From QHXW01 sp963847515 (GTDB taxonomy: Bacteria > Acidobacteriota > Terriglobia > Bryobacterales > Bryobacteraceae): DNA of 64,000 bases. The stretch's first letter is position 1, and each line of letters starts with the position of its first letter. Positions 38,201 to 45,124 of the stretch are shown one piece after another. The notes under the pieces are model-generated. The model worked only from the letters and a program-made list of their open reading frames with translations, searched no databases and was not told the origin of the DNA. Location: the NCBI GenBank assembly GCA_963847515.1, contig CAWKAA010000001.1, positions 372,001 through 436,000 of the forward strand, in the 5' to 3' direction. The position numbers and the translations under genes are program-made.

Positions 38201-40144
38201 GTCGTGTCGAGCGGACCGGGGACGGTCTCGGTACCGAATGTAGTCGGCTTGACGCAAGCGGCTGCGACGACGGCCATCACAAATGTAGGACTGGTGTTGG
38301 GTACGGTGACCACGGCGTCCAGCGGCACGGTGCCGGCAGGCAGTGTGATCAGCGAGAGTCCGATCGCGGGAACACAGGTGAACGCGGGCTCGGCGGTCAA
38401 TCTGGTGGTGTCGAGCGGACCTGCGAAAGTCTCAGTACCGAACGTAGTCGGTCTGACACAGGCGGCTGCGACGACGGCCATCACGAATGCAGGACTGGTA
38501 TTGGGCACGGTGACCACGGCGTCCAGCGGCACGGTACCGGCAGGGAGTGTGATCAGTGAGAGCCCGATCGCGGGAACGCAGGTGAACGCGGGTTCGGCGG
38601 TCAATCTGGTGGTGTCGAGCGGGCCTGCCAAAGTCTCGGTACCGAATGTAGTCGGTATGACGCAGGCGGCGGCGACCACGGCCATCACGAATGCAGGACT
38701 CGTATTGGGCACGGTGACCACGGCGTCCAGCGGCACGGTGCCGGCAGGCAGTGTGATCAGTGAGAGTCCGATCGCGGGAACGCAGGTGAACGCGGGCTCG
38801 GCGGTCAATCTGGTGGTGTCGAGCGGGCCTGCCAAAGTTTCGGTACCGAATGTAGTCGGTCTGACGCAAGCGGCGGCGACGACGGCCATCACGAATGCAG
38901 GACTGGTGCTGGGCACGGTGACCACGGCGTCCAGCGGCACGGTGCCGGCAGGCAGTGTGATCAGCGAGAGTCCGATCGCGGGAACACAGGTGAACGCGGG
39001 TTCGGCGGTGAACTTGGTGGTGTCGAGCGGACCTGCCAAAGTCTCGGTACCGAATGTAGTCGGTCTGACGCAAGCGGCGGCGACGACGGCCATCACGAAT
39101 GCAGGACTGGTGTTGGGCACGGTGACCACGGCGTCCAGCGCCACGGTGCCGGCAGGTAATGTGATCAGTGAGAGCCCGATCGCGGGAACGCAGGTGAACG
39201 CGGGCTCGGCAGTCAATCTGGTGGTGTCGAGCGGGCCTGCGAAAGTCTCAGTACCGAATGTAGTCGGTCTGACGCAGGCGGCGGCGACGACGGCCATCAC
39301 GAATGCAGGACTTGTATTGGGCACGGTGACCACGGCGTCCAGCGGCACGGTGCCGGCAGGCAGTGTGATCAGCGAGAGTCCGATCGCGGGAACACAGGTG
39401 AACGCGGGTTCGGCGGTGAACTTGGTGGTGTCGAGCGGGCCTGCCAAGGTTTCGGTACCGAATGTAGTCGGTCTGACGCAAGCGGCTGCGACGACGGCCA
39501 TCACAAATGCAGGACTGGTGCTGGGCACGGTGACCACGGCGTCCAGCGGCACGGTGCCGGCAGGTAGCGTGATCAGCGAGAGTCCGATCGCGGGAACACA
39601 GGTGAACGCGGGCTCGGCGGTGAACTTAGTGGTGTCGAGCGGCGCTGCGCCGACAGTAGTTTCGTTTAATGTGTTATTCGGCGCCCAGAGTTACAACGTG
39701 ACAACCTCCAAACGCACCCGCTTGCCATGGGACATCACTGGTATCCGGGTGGTCTTCTCCAAGCCCATTATCACGGGAAGCGCCACGAGTATCTCAGGCG
39801 TAGCGGTGCAAGGTTTCAGTGGACTCGGAACGAATACTCTGACTTGGTCCATTACACCCGTGCCGCAAGGCAACTTAAACATCGTGCTGTCGGGAACTGG
39901 GCCTAACGCGCTGAAGGATGCGGCAGGTAACAGCCTATCGGGCGGCGCCGGCTTTATCCAAGCACTCAAGATCCTGTGGGGTGACACTAACGACGACGGT
40001 GTCGTTAACGCGGCCGACCTGGTCAGCGTCAACGACGCCACAATCGCCCCGTACAACGTCTTTGCGGACATGAACGGCGATGGAGTGGTGGACATCGCCG
40101 ATGTGCAGATTGTGCGAACGAGAGTCGGTACCTCGCTGCCCTGA
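32237..40144 (+). CDS. Giant secreted BACON/IPT/PASTA/dockerin protein
   Basis: About 2635 residues, intact. Signal peptide at residues 1-30, ending PLHA-QQ; GTG 32237 is preferred to TTG 32204 because it stands right before the leader. Then five 217-residue double modules (A about 113, B about 104 residues; period 651 bases) plus a sixth A module, all with BACON/Ig-like features such as GGSWLS and AGTYTGQI. Each A module has a C-x-L-C motif (GGCVLC). An IPT/TIG domain (ITSVTPNTGQQGQTLATV) follows, then 17 PASTA domains of 68 residues (VPNVVGLTQAAATTAITNAG). The last 160 residues hold a beta-rich domain and a dockerin with two calcium loops, DTNDDGVVNAAD and DMNGDGVVDIAD. A surface fibre attached by its dockerin is inferred. 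The cohesin-like PEP-CTERM gene starts 47 bases on. Confidence 0.88.
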   Translation: MKTERLHHLAPNVFAALALIGFFSTPLHAQQFAKIQPLSFTKSFGGLNPLPQILTVASTGTSFNFSVTSVTTSSGGSWLSVDNPSFGGCGLCATPENLRAIVNPGVALAAGTYTGQIVITSQSGTVSMTVPVTLTIAAAGAAFLDVLPGGMSFSLKTGGLNPPSQPVQIRNGGTGALAWTLTTTTADGGSWLSTSAANGTAPSIENISLLKQNLPGQGFTAGTFIGQLVFKGGSGSVTIPVSVVVGDNVFNQVNAINFTKPFGGANPNPQTLTAASTGTPFNFTVSVSTSTGGNWLSVDNVSFGGCVLCSTPQAITAIVNASPALAVGTYTAQIVFTSQNGSMAITIPVTLTVADTAGPFFDNFPGQMSFSLQTGGLAPPTQDLEILNGGTGILDWTATGTTSDGGSWLTISSPSGSSPSLFTVGISVPNLPNAGLIAGTFTGELVFRSASGSVTVPVSVAVGDNVFRQVNGINFTKFFGGADPLPQTLTAASTGASFNFTASVSTATGGNWLSVKNVSFGGCVLCSTPQTLTAIVTTSPTLAVGTYTGQIVFTAQNGSMAITIPVNLTVADPTTAFFDNLPGQMTFSLVTGGLAPPSQPLQIRNGGSGTLNWTLETSTSDGGSWLSASPLSGTAPSLVSISVLEQNLPGQGLIAGTFNGELVFRSAGSSVTVPVTVVVGANVFRQVNAINFTKPFGGPNPLPQTLTVASTGTSFNFTVSVSTATGGNWLTANNVSFGGCVLCATPQEITAIVNPSPALAVGTYTGQIKFTAQNGSMAITVPVTLTVADAGGPFFDDIPGQMSFSLVTGGLAPPSQPLQIRNGGSGTLNWTLETSTSDGGNWLNASLLNGTAPSQVSISVLKQNLPGQGLIAGTFNGELVFRSAGSSVTVPVSVAVGDNVFRQINAINFTKSFGGPNPLPQTLTIASTGTAFNFTVSVSTATGGTWLTANNVSFGGCVLCATPETITAIVNPSPTLAVGTYTGQIVFTAQNGSMAITVPVTLTVADAGGPFFDDIPGQMSFSFATGGGNPPAHEIPIRNAGSGTLSWTLATSTSDGGNWLTVSAPSGGAPQTVTVGVVAGSLPGGGLIAGTFTGELVFQAAGSSVSVPVSVIVGASVFVQLDSLSFLEPVSGPNPPSQTLNIASTGTAFNFTVTEATGKGGNWLSVSTAGACVLCATPKIVTATVSGATLAAGSYTGQIVFTAQNGTMAMTVPVILTVGANTPTITSVTPNTGQQGQTLATVAIVGQNTNFAQGTSVASFGAGITINSLTVNSATSATANITVQNSAAFGARNVTMTTGAQVATLVNGFTVTGPAQVSVPNVVGLTQAAATTAITNAGLVLGTVTTASSGTVPAGSVISESPIAGTQVNAGSAVNLVVSSGPAKVSVPNVVGMTQAAATTAITNAGLVLGTVTTASSGTVPAGSVISESPIAGTQVNAGSAVNLVVSSGPAKVSVPNVVGLTQAAATTAITNAGLVLGTVTTASSGTVPAGSVISESPIAGTQVNAGSAVNLVVSSGPAKVSVPNVVGLTQAAATTAITNAGLVLGTVTTASSATVPAGNVISESPIAGTQVNAGSAVNLVVSSGPAKVSVPNVVGMTQAAATTAITNAGLVLGTVTTASSGTVPAGSVISESPIAGTQVNAGSAVNLVVSSGPAKVSVPNVVGLTQAAATTAITNAGLVLGTVTTASSATVPAGNVISESPIAGTQVNAGSAVNLVVSSGPAKVSVPNVVGLTQAAATTAITNVGLVLGTVTTASSATVPAGSVISESPIAGTQVNAGSAVNLVVSSGPAKVSVPNVVGLTQAAATTAITNAGLVLGTVTTASSATVPAGSVISESPIAGTQVNAGSAVNLVVSTGPGKVSVPNVVGLTQAAATTAITNAGLVLGTVTTASSGTVPAGSVISESPIAGTQVNAGSAVNLVVSSGPAKVSVPNVVGLTQAAATTAITNAGLVLGTVTTASSGTVPAGSVISESPIAGTQVNAGSAVNLVVSSGPGTVSVPNVVGLTQAAATTAITNVGLVLGTVTTASSGTVPAGSVISESPIAGTQVNAGSAVNLVVSSGPAKVSVPNVVGLTQAAATTAITNAGLVLGTVTTASSGTVPAGSVISESPIAGTQVNAGSAVNLVVSSGPAKVSVPNVVGMTQAAATTAITNAGLVLGTVTTASSGTVPAGSVISESPIAGTQVNAGSAVNLVVSSGPAKVSVPNVVGLTQAAATTAITNAGLVLGTVTTASSGTVPAGSVISESPIAGTQVNAGSAVNLVVSSGPAKVSVPNVVGLTQAAATTAITNAGLVLGTVTTASSATVPAGNVISESPIAGTQVNAGSAVNLVVSSGPAKVSVPNVVGLTQAAATTAITNAGLVLGTVTTASSGTVPAGSVISESPIAGTQVNAGSAVNLVVSSGPAKVSVPNVVGLTQAAATTAITNAGLVLGTVTTASSGTVPAGSVISESPIAGTQVNAGSAVNLVVSSGAAPTVVSFNVLFGAQSYNVTTSKRTRLPWDITGIRVVFSKPIITGSATSISGVAVQGFSGLGTNTLTWSITPVPQGNLNIVLSGTGPNALKDAAGNSLSGGAGFIQALKILWGDTNDDGVVNAADLVSVNDATIAPYNVFADMNGDGVVDIADVQIVRTRVGTSLP
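32347..35890 (+). repeat. 651-bp tandem repeat (BACON-like A/B modules), 5.5 copies
   Basis: The sequence coding for (A/G)INFTK recurs at 33001, 33652, 34303 and 34954, exactly 651 bases apart; a diverged first copy starts near 32347 and a final half copy near 35604. Copies 3 to 5 (33652-35604) are the most alike at base level, suggesting recent amplification. Confidence 0.85.
36185..39652 (+). repeat. 204-bp tandem repeat encoding 17 PASTA domains
   Basis: Seventeen in-frame 204-base units without a single indel, each one PASTA domain. They differ mostly at silent positions and in a few choices (GLT/GMT, SSG/SSA, GS/GN, NAG/NVG). Units 2-4 (36389-37000) and 13-15 (38633-39244) are almost identical as a block, with about two differences seen by eye, so three-unit segments have been copied or converted. 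Confidence 0.92.
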
Positions 40145-40191
40145 GTAGTTATAGAATTATGTAAAGCCCGAAAAGAAAGCGGAGGTTGGGG

Positions 40192-40863
40192 ATGAAAGTT
40201 AAGAGAAGTTTTATACCAATGAATTCTCAGTTCGCGACGGTGCTGGTTCTAGGAGCTGCAGCATTCCTGCTCTATTCCGTTCCTGTCCGGGCGGACTCAT
40301 TGGAGATCTCGATTGAGTCCCCAATTGATGTTAATGCGGGTACATCGGGCAACGGCTTTGACGTACTGCTCACAAACCTCAGCGGACCAGCTGTGTCCCT
40401 TGCGGGTTTAACCTTCGAGATATCAGTCCCCAGTACAGATGTCCAGTTGAGTGAAGCAAATACGGCTACGCTGCTGGATCCATATATTTTCAACGGCAAC
40501 TCGCTATTCGGCCCGAACATAACAGTGGCACACACCGGCCAGGACCTGAAGGCCAGCGATCTTTATAGTGCCATTGGCTCTGGCGTCACATTGGGCGCGG
40601 GCGCGACAGTAGGGCTTGGACACATACTCTTCGACGTCTCTGCGACGGCGCATTCGGAAACTGTTCCTGTGACATTCGCCGCTTTTCCGGCGACGAGCCT
40701 CTCAGACGATCTGTCGAACAACGTACCAATCAACACGTTGACCAACGGTCAGATCGACATCATCGGCACCGTGCCAGAACCTTCGTACCTCCTTCTGCTG
40801 CTGACCGCCGGGGCTCTTCTCTTGGTTGGGCGCACACTGCGCGTGAGCCGGCCCAATCGCTAA
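40192..40863 (+). CDS. PEP-CTERM protein with cohesin-like domain
   Basis: A 223-residue exported protein: signal peptide (to VPVRA, about residue 34), a 150-residue beta-sandwich domain and a PEP-CTERM tail (VPEPSYLLLL, hydrophobic stretch, RVSRPNR). The ectodomain shows cohesin-style features: a short opening strand (LEISIESPIDVNAG), a GFDVLLTNLSG strand, LAGLTFEISVPSTDVQL, GLGHILFDVSA and a closing NGQIDIIG strand. Cohesins bind dockerins, and the preceding gene ends in a dockerin, which supports this weak sequence call. ATG 40192 follows GGAGG by nine bases. It is probably co-transcribed with the giant gene and anchors it after exosortase processing. If not cohesin, it is a generic Ig-like PEP-CTERM protein. 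Confidence 0.72.
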   Translation: MKVKRSFIPMNSQFATVLVLGAAAFLLYSVPVRADSLEISIESPIDVNAGTSGNGFDVLLTNLSGPAVSLAGLTFEISVPSTDVQLSEANTATLLDPYIFNGNSLFGPNITVAHTGQDLKASDLYSAIGSGVTLGAGATVGLGHILFDVSATAHSETVPVTFAAFPATSLSDDLSNNVPINTLTNGQIDIIGTVPEPSYLLLLLTAGALLLVGRTLRVSRPNR

Positions 40864-40911
40864 AGCTTCCAGGCGATGGCGTGAAGGCGCCCACTTCAAC
40901 GCAAAGATCTC

Positions 40912-40983
40912 GCTCTGACCCACCTCAACCAAACCCCGTGAGCTCGTGAAGGGCTAGCCAGTACTGGAACTATGGTGAACGAG
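40912..40983 (+). pseudogene. Relic of a DUF1501 gene 3' end
   Basis: This 72-base stretch aligns closely with the last codons of the DUF1501 gene at about 28450-28521, including CACCTCAACCAA, CTCGTGAAGGG and CTATGGTGAAC. It has one extra A after CACCTCAACCAA and an AAG to TAG change, so it is not coding. It shows that a paralogous DUF1501 gene once ended here. The remaining gap up to 41127 shows nothing further. Confidence 0.75.
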
Positions 40984-41127
40984 CCGGGCTAGCTGCCGGC
41001 CAACCTCGCCGAGCCTATCGGTAAGCAACGTTTTGCACGGGTAGCGCGGCACCGCACAAGGTGTTACGACACACAGAGCGCACGCCCAGCCGTGAGGCTG
41101 AACGCGATAAGATTAAGCGGTCTGCAC

Positions 41128-42696
41128 ATGCAATCCTCAATACCAAGCCCCGATTTGATGTCTCCAGAGCCAGCCGTCTGGCACCTTGCCGCGATCGTTG
41201 AGTCTTCTGACGACGCAATCATCAGTAAGACGCTGGAGGGAATCGTTTTGACCTGGAATGCTGGCGCCGAGCGGCTCTACGGGTATTCGACTGCGGAGGC
41301 CAAAGGCCAGCCGATGTCGTTTCTGCTCCCTCCCGATCGGCCTGACGAGGAGAGTGAAATCCTGGAACGCATCAGACGCGGGGAACCCGTCGAGCATTAC
41401 GAGACCGCCCGTCTGAGAAAAGACGGCCGCCGGATCGATGTCTCGCTCACTGTTTCGCCCATTCGAGACAAAGAAAGCCGCGTTACCGGGGCATCCCATA
41501 TTGCGCGCGATATTACTGAACGCAAGCGTTTTGAGGAGAAGCTTCTGCAGTCCGCGAAGCTGGAGAGTCTGGGCGTGCTGGCCGGCGGCGTAGCCCACGA
41601 TTTCAACAACCTGCTGGTGGGAATCTTGGGGAATGCATCGTTGGCCCTGGAGACGCTCTCGTCGAATAATCCAGCCCGTTCGATGATTAGGGACATCCTC
41701 GCCGCCAGTGAACGCGCTGCGCTCTTGACCAGACAGCTGTTGGCCTATGCCGGTAAAGGCCGGTTTGTCGTTGAATCGATCAGCCTCTCGGACCTCGTGC
41801 GTGAGATCAGCAACCTCGTTCAGACATCGATTCCCAGAACCGTGCAGTTGCGTTTCGAGCTGCAGGAGAATTTGCCGTTGATCGAAGGAGATGCCGGGCA
41901 GCTCCACCAGCTTGTAATGAATCTGGTGATTAACGGCGCCGAGGCGATTGGGGCCGACCAGAGCGGCACACTCCTCGTTACGACGGGCGTGCAGGACGTC
42001 GATGATGCCTATCTGAAGACAACTTTCAGCACAATCGAAATTCAACCCGGGAAGTACGTGACGTTAGAGGTCCACGACACGGGTTGCGGCATGGACGAAG
42101 ACACGATCCAGCGAATTTTTGACCCGTTTTTTACAACCAAATTCACCGGACGGGGGCTTGGGCTGGCCGCCGTTCAGGGGATCGTGCGAGGACACAGGGG
42201 TGCGATGAAAGTTTATAGCACGCCGGGCCGCGGTACAACATTCAAGGTTATTCTTCCTTGCGCCGATCAGACACAGGTCCAGAACGCGCATGCACCTGCC
42301 GATCAGTTGCTCGCGGGAACCGCCACAATCCTGGTCATCGACGATGAGCCGCTCGTGCGGGGGACAGCCAAGTCGATGCTGGAACACTACGGGTACACGG
42401 TGGTGGTTGCGGAGAGCGGCAAAGAAGGTGTGGATCTGTTCAACGTACTGGCCGACAGAGTCTCATTGGTGCTGCTCGACATGACTATGCCCGTCATGAG
42501 CGGCGAAGAGACTCTTCGACGCCTCAAAACCAGTCAGCCCGATGTTAAGGTCATTCTTTCGAGCGGATATAACGAAGTCGAGGCCATTCAACGGTTCACC
42601 GGCAAGGGATTGGCGGGCTTCATTCAAAAGCCGTATTCTGCGGCGACTCTTGCTGAAAAAGTGAAGACGGTCCTGGAAGAACAGAATCGCGTTTGA
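41128..42696 (+). CDS. PAS-domain hybrid sensor histidine kinase
   Basis: A 522-residue cytoplasmic sensor. A PAS domain (residues about 15-130) opens with LAAIVESSDDAIISKTLEGIV and ends with ARDITERKRFEEKL. The phosphoacceptor is H157 in GGVAHDFNNLL. The ATPase domain has NLVINGAEAI, DTGCGMDE and GRGLGLAAVQGI. A C-terminal receiver domain has phosphoacceptor D451 in LLDMTMPVMSG and the switch Lys in IQKPYS. The architecture is common in Acidobacteria and Deltaproteobacteria. No partner regulator gene is adjacent. ATG 41128 is chosen; 41092 is a possible upstream start. Confidence 0.92.
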   Translation: MQSSIPSPDLMSPEPAVWHLAAIVESSDDAIISKTLEGIVLTWNAGAERLYGYSTAEAKGQPMSFLLPPDRPDEESEILERIRRGEPVEHYETARLRKDGRRIDVSLTVSPIRDKESRVTGASHIARDITERKRFEEKLLQSAKLESLGVLAGGVAHDFNNLLVGILGNASLALETLSSNNPARSMIRDILAASERAALLTRQLLAYAGKGRFVVESISLSDLVREISNLVQTSIPRTVQLRFELQENLPLIEGDAGQLHQLVMNLVINGAEAIGADQSGTLLVTTGVQDVDDAYLKTTFSTIEIQPGKYVTLEVHDTGCGMDEDTIQRIFDPFFTTKFTGRGLGLAAVQGIVRGHRGAMKVYSTPGRGTTFKVILPCADQTQVQNAHAPADQLLAGTATILVIDDEPLVRGTAKSMLEHYGYTVVVAESGKEGVDLFNVLADRVSLVLLDMTMPVMSGEETLRRLKTSQPDVKVILSSGYNEVEAIQRFTGKGLAGFIQKPYSAATLAEKVKTVLEEQNRV

Positions 42697-42723
42697 CTAA
42701 CGCGAGCCTGAGCTCCCCGAAGG

Positions 42724-43641
42724 TCACCGTCGTGGAACGGAGACCGTGATGTTACGGAATTTCAAACCACCGGTGTGGTCGCCTTGAATGTAGAAGGGAC
42801 CGGGCTCGCCTTCGTTGGCATCCAGTGCACCGCCGGTGATGCCTTCGATTTCCTGGTGGTCAATCGTGGTCACCCCGTTGCGAACAACGGTTACGTTACG
42901 TCCTACCAGCGTGACGTCGAACGTCTCCCATTGGCCGGGCGTTCGCGGTAGCTCAACTTTAGGTGCGATGCGCCCGTAGATCGATCCGATGCGCCGCTCC
43001 GGCGGATTCTCGCTCAGGGGTTCGTATTCGATCTGGACCTCGTAGCGGCCACGCAGGTAGAAGCCGCTGTTGCCGTTGTTGGGGCAGTTCACTTCGTAGT
43101 GCACCTTGAAGTCGTCAAATGTCCGAGTCGTTTTCAAGTTCGCACCATGCTCCTGATTCACCAGCAGCCCATCCTGCACGGCCCAGTGGCTGCGGGCGGG
43201 GTTGCCAATCGGCACCCAGCCGTCGAGGTTCTTGCCATTAAATAGCGGCTCGGGATTGGTCCATGCCTTGGGGGCGTCGCGCTTCAACTCCGGCGCACGA
43301 ACCCCTGCCAACTCCAGAGTGTTGCTCCCGCGCTTCTGCACACCGGTGAGCGTGCCGCCGCTGGCATCGAGTTCCCAAGCGAGCGTCGGAGAAAGAGCGA
43401 GGGTCAGATGCGAACCGTTCAGATGGAAATTTTTCACTTCATAGACGTTGCCGCCGGTAGGTTGGTACCACACCTCCAGTTTGCCGTCCTTCGCATGCAC
43501 GCCCAGCCAAACTGCTCGAGGGCCTCCGGGTGTCGTGATGTTGAAATCCCACCGTCCGACGAACGGATTACTCTCCTTCTGCGAAAGGGCTGGACTCAGG
43601 AGCGCGCAGACAAAAACTAGGCCGGATTGAAATCGTCGCAT
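42724..43641 (-). CDS. DUF1080 (3-keto-disaccharide hydrolase-like) exported protein
   Basis: A 305-residue exported protein with signal peptide (residues 1-20, ALLSPALSQ). The C-terminal 190 residues are a concanavalin-like DUF1080 domain: EPLFNGKNLDGWVPIG, FDDFKVHYEVNCPNNGNSGFYLRGRYEVQ, PGQWETFDVTLVGRNVTVVRNG and GPFYIQGDHTGGLKFRNI. Some members of this family hydrolyse 3-keto-glycosides. The N-terminal 120 residues form an extra beta domain. Intact. Confidence 0.9.
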   Translation of the reverse strand: MRRFQSGLVFVCALLSPALSQKESNPFVGRWDFNITTPGGPRAVWLGVHAKDGKLEVWYQPTGGNVYEVKNFHLNGSHLTLALSPTLAWELDASGGTLTGVQKRGSNTLELAGVRAPELKRDAPKAWTNPEPLFNGKNLDGWVPIGNPARSHWAVQDGLLVNQEHGANLKTTRTFDDFKVHYEVNCPNNGNSGFYLRGRYEVQIEYEPLSENPPERRIGSIYGRIAPKVELPRTPGQWETFDVTLVGRNVTVVRNGVTTIDHQEIEGITGGALDANEGEPGPFYIQGDHTGGLKFRNITVSVPRR

Positions 43642-43699
43642 CCTGGCAGTTTATTACACATGCGGGGATGGAGCATGGAGAACGAGACTCGAGGCAAGA

Positions 43700-45124
43700 C
43701 TACTGGCTCTTCGCCGTATGCAACGTTTGCCTGGGCAGCGCAGGCTGGCCCGGGTTGAATTTCTCCAACGGCGGCAAAAACGCGGTCAGGAAATCGATGA
43801 AACGATCGGTAAAGATGGTGCTATGGTCGGGCACTATTTCCGTGGGAATCGTAAATATCCAATAGGGTGTGTGGTTCCAGGCGTTGCGGTCCCGCACCCG
43901 CGCCAGACAGTATTTGATGGGAGTGTCCTGGTTGGTGCTGCTTCCGGGAGCGTAGGCAGGTAATGTGATGGACACCGGGATATAATATTTGTCCTCCTTC
44001 AAACATGGCGTGCAATCTCCGTTCGCGCACTTGATCAACTGATGGCTGGCTAGCTGGGGCGTAAAGGTTGCGGTGGTGGTAAAGACCTTCTTGGTATCGA
44101 CGCCTGGAGGCAACCGCACATCCGGAGGGAGTGTCTTTGGACGGTTCTTTGGCGCGGCGATGGTCTCGGCAATGGGCAATACGGTCCGAGTCGCCAGATC
44201 GGTTTCCGACGATATGGATAGGATCAGCGGACGGGTCAGCTCTTTGCATTCCTGTGACGAGTCGCCGGGCGCACAGTCGGATTTCGAAGGCGGCCTCAGG
44301 AGATTTACCCGTGCGAGATCCTCACGATAATGGCTCAAGAGCGTTACCGCATTGGTGGCCGGCGCGGCCTGATTGATCAAGACCACCAGGTCGGCGAAGT
44401 CCTCGAGAGTCTTTAGATGGTAGCCTTCCAAAGTGGTGTGCTTTCCTAGCTCCTGGTGCAACTCGTCTCCGAGTTCCCGCATCCGCTTTGTAATGGCATA
44501 TTCAAGGATCAAGCCTCCGAAGGAATGACCTACAACGACAGAGTGATTGGTGCTGCGCTCCGGGCCGGTTTTCACCTGCTTCATGATTGCGAACAGAGCG
44601 TCGCCGAGCGGAGCGGCGGCTACGTTTACGGCGGTGTCACGCCGGTCGAAGTAGGTCAGGTTGCGAAGCGTATTCCAGTCGCGACTGACGAGATCACCAC
44701 TCCACGCGAGATATATGCCGACGACGCCGCAATGGCCCTTATCGCCCTGACAGGCATTCGACGCGATGCGATTCAGTTGACGGCGGAAGTCGAAGACGTT
44801 GTTGTTTGACGGTGCGGCATTGTTCTTCCAACCGTGAAGGAACGTGATCACCAGCGCGTGATGATTGGAACGCTGATCGGCATCGTCAATCGCACGCAGG
44901 GCTTCATCCAGCTGGCGCTTGTCCCACGGTTCGCCGTTATTCTTGAATTCGACAAAGGCAAGCGAATAGATCCGGTTCTTATTCAGGTCCGTGGGTATGA
45001 CGAAGCGCTTTTCTACATTCGCGTCCGGCGCTGGTCCAGCGGAGGCAGCCTGTGTGCGCCATTGCTTGTGAGGCACACAACCGGTGAAGGCGGCGAATAT
45101 CAAGACGACTATAAGCGGCTTCAT
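43700..45124 (-). CDS. Alpha/beta-hydrolase lipoprotein
   Basis: A 474-residue lipoprotein (lipobox AAFTGC, Cys16). The hydrolase core shows an oxyanion-loop HGW (97-99) and the nucleophile elbow VVGHSFGGLI with S201; the acid and His are not certain, but H358 or so in LASHQLI is one candidate. The fold resembles lipase/esterase-like proteins of unknown substrate. It overlaps the unknown secreted protein gene by four bases and ends the four-gene operon that begins with the AsmA-like gene. An outer-membrane esterase acting on lipids is a fair guess. Confidence 0.78.
   Translation of the reverse strand: MKPLIVVLIFAAFTGCVPHKQWRTQAASAGPAPDANVEKRFVIPTDLNKNRIYSLAFVEFKNNGEPWDKRQLDEALRAIDDADQRSNHHALVITFLHGWKNNAAPSNNNVFDFRRQLNRIASNACQGDKGHCGVVGIYLAWSGDLVSRDWNTLRNLTYFDRRDTAVNVAAAPLGDALFAIMKQVKTGPERSTNHSVVVGHSFGGLILEYAITKRMRELGDELHQELGKHTTLEGYHLKTLEDFADLVVLINQAAPATNAVTLLSHYREDLARVNLLRPPSKSDCAPGDSSQECKELTRPLILSISSETDLATRTVLPIAETIAAPKNRPKTLPPDVRLPPGVDTKKVFTTTATFTPQLASHQLIKCANGDCTPCLKEDKYYIPVSITLPAYAPGSSTNQDTPIKYCLARVRDRNAWNHTPYWIFTIPTEIVPDHSTIFTDRFIDFLTAFLPPLEKFNPGQPALPRQTLHTAKSQ

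Noticed and set aside
35974..39552. Minus-strand frame of 1192 codons and similar shorter frames in the same region
   Set aside because: It mirrors the 204-base coding repeat, has no leader, ribosome site or family resemblance, and the plus-strand PASTA frame is certain.
36185..39652. Regular repeats as a CRISPR array
   Set aside because: The units are 204 bases, directly adjacent, coding and without spacers.
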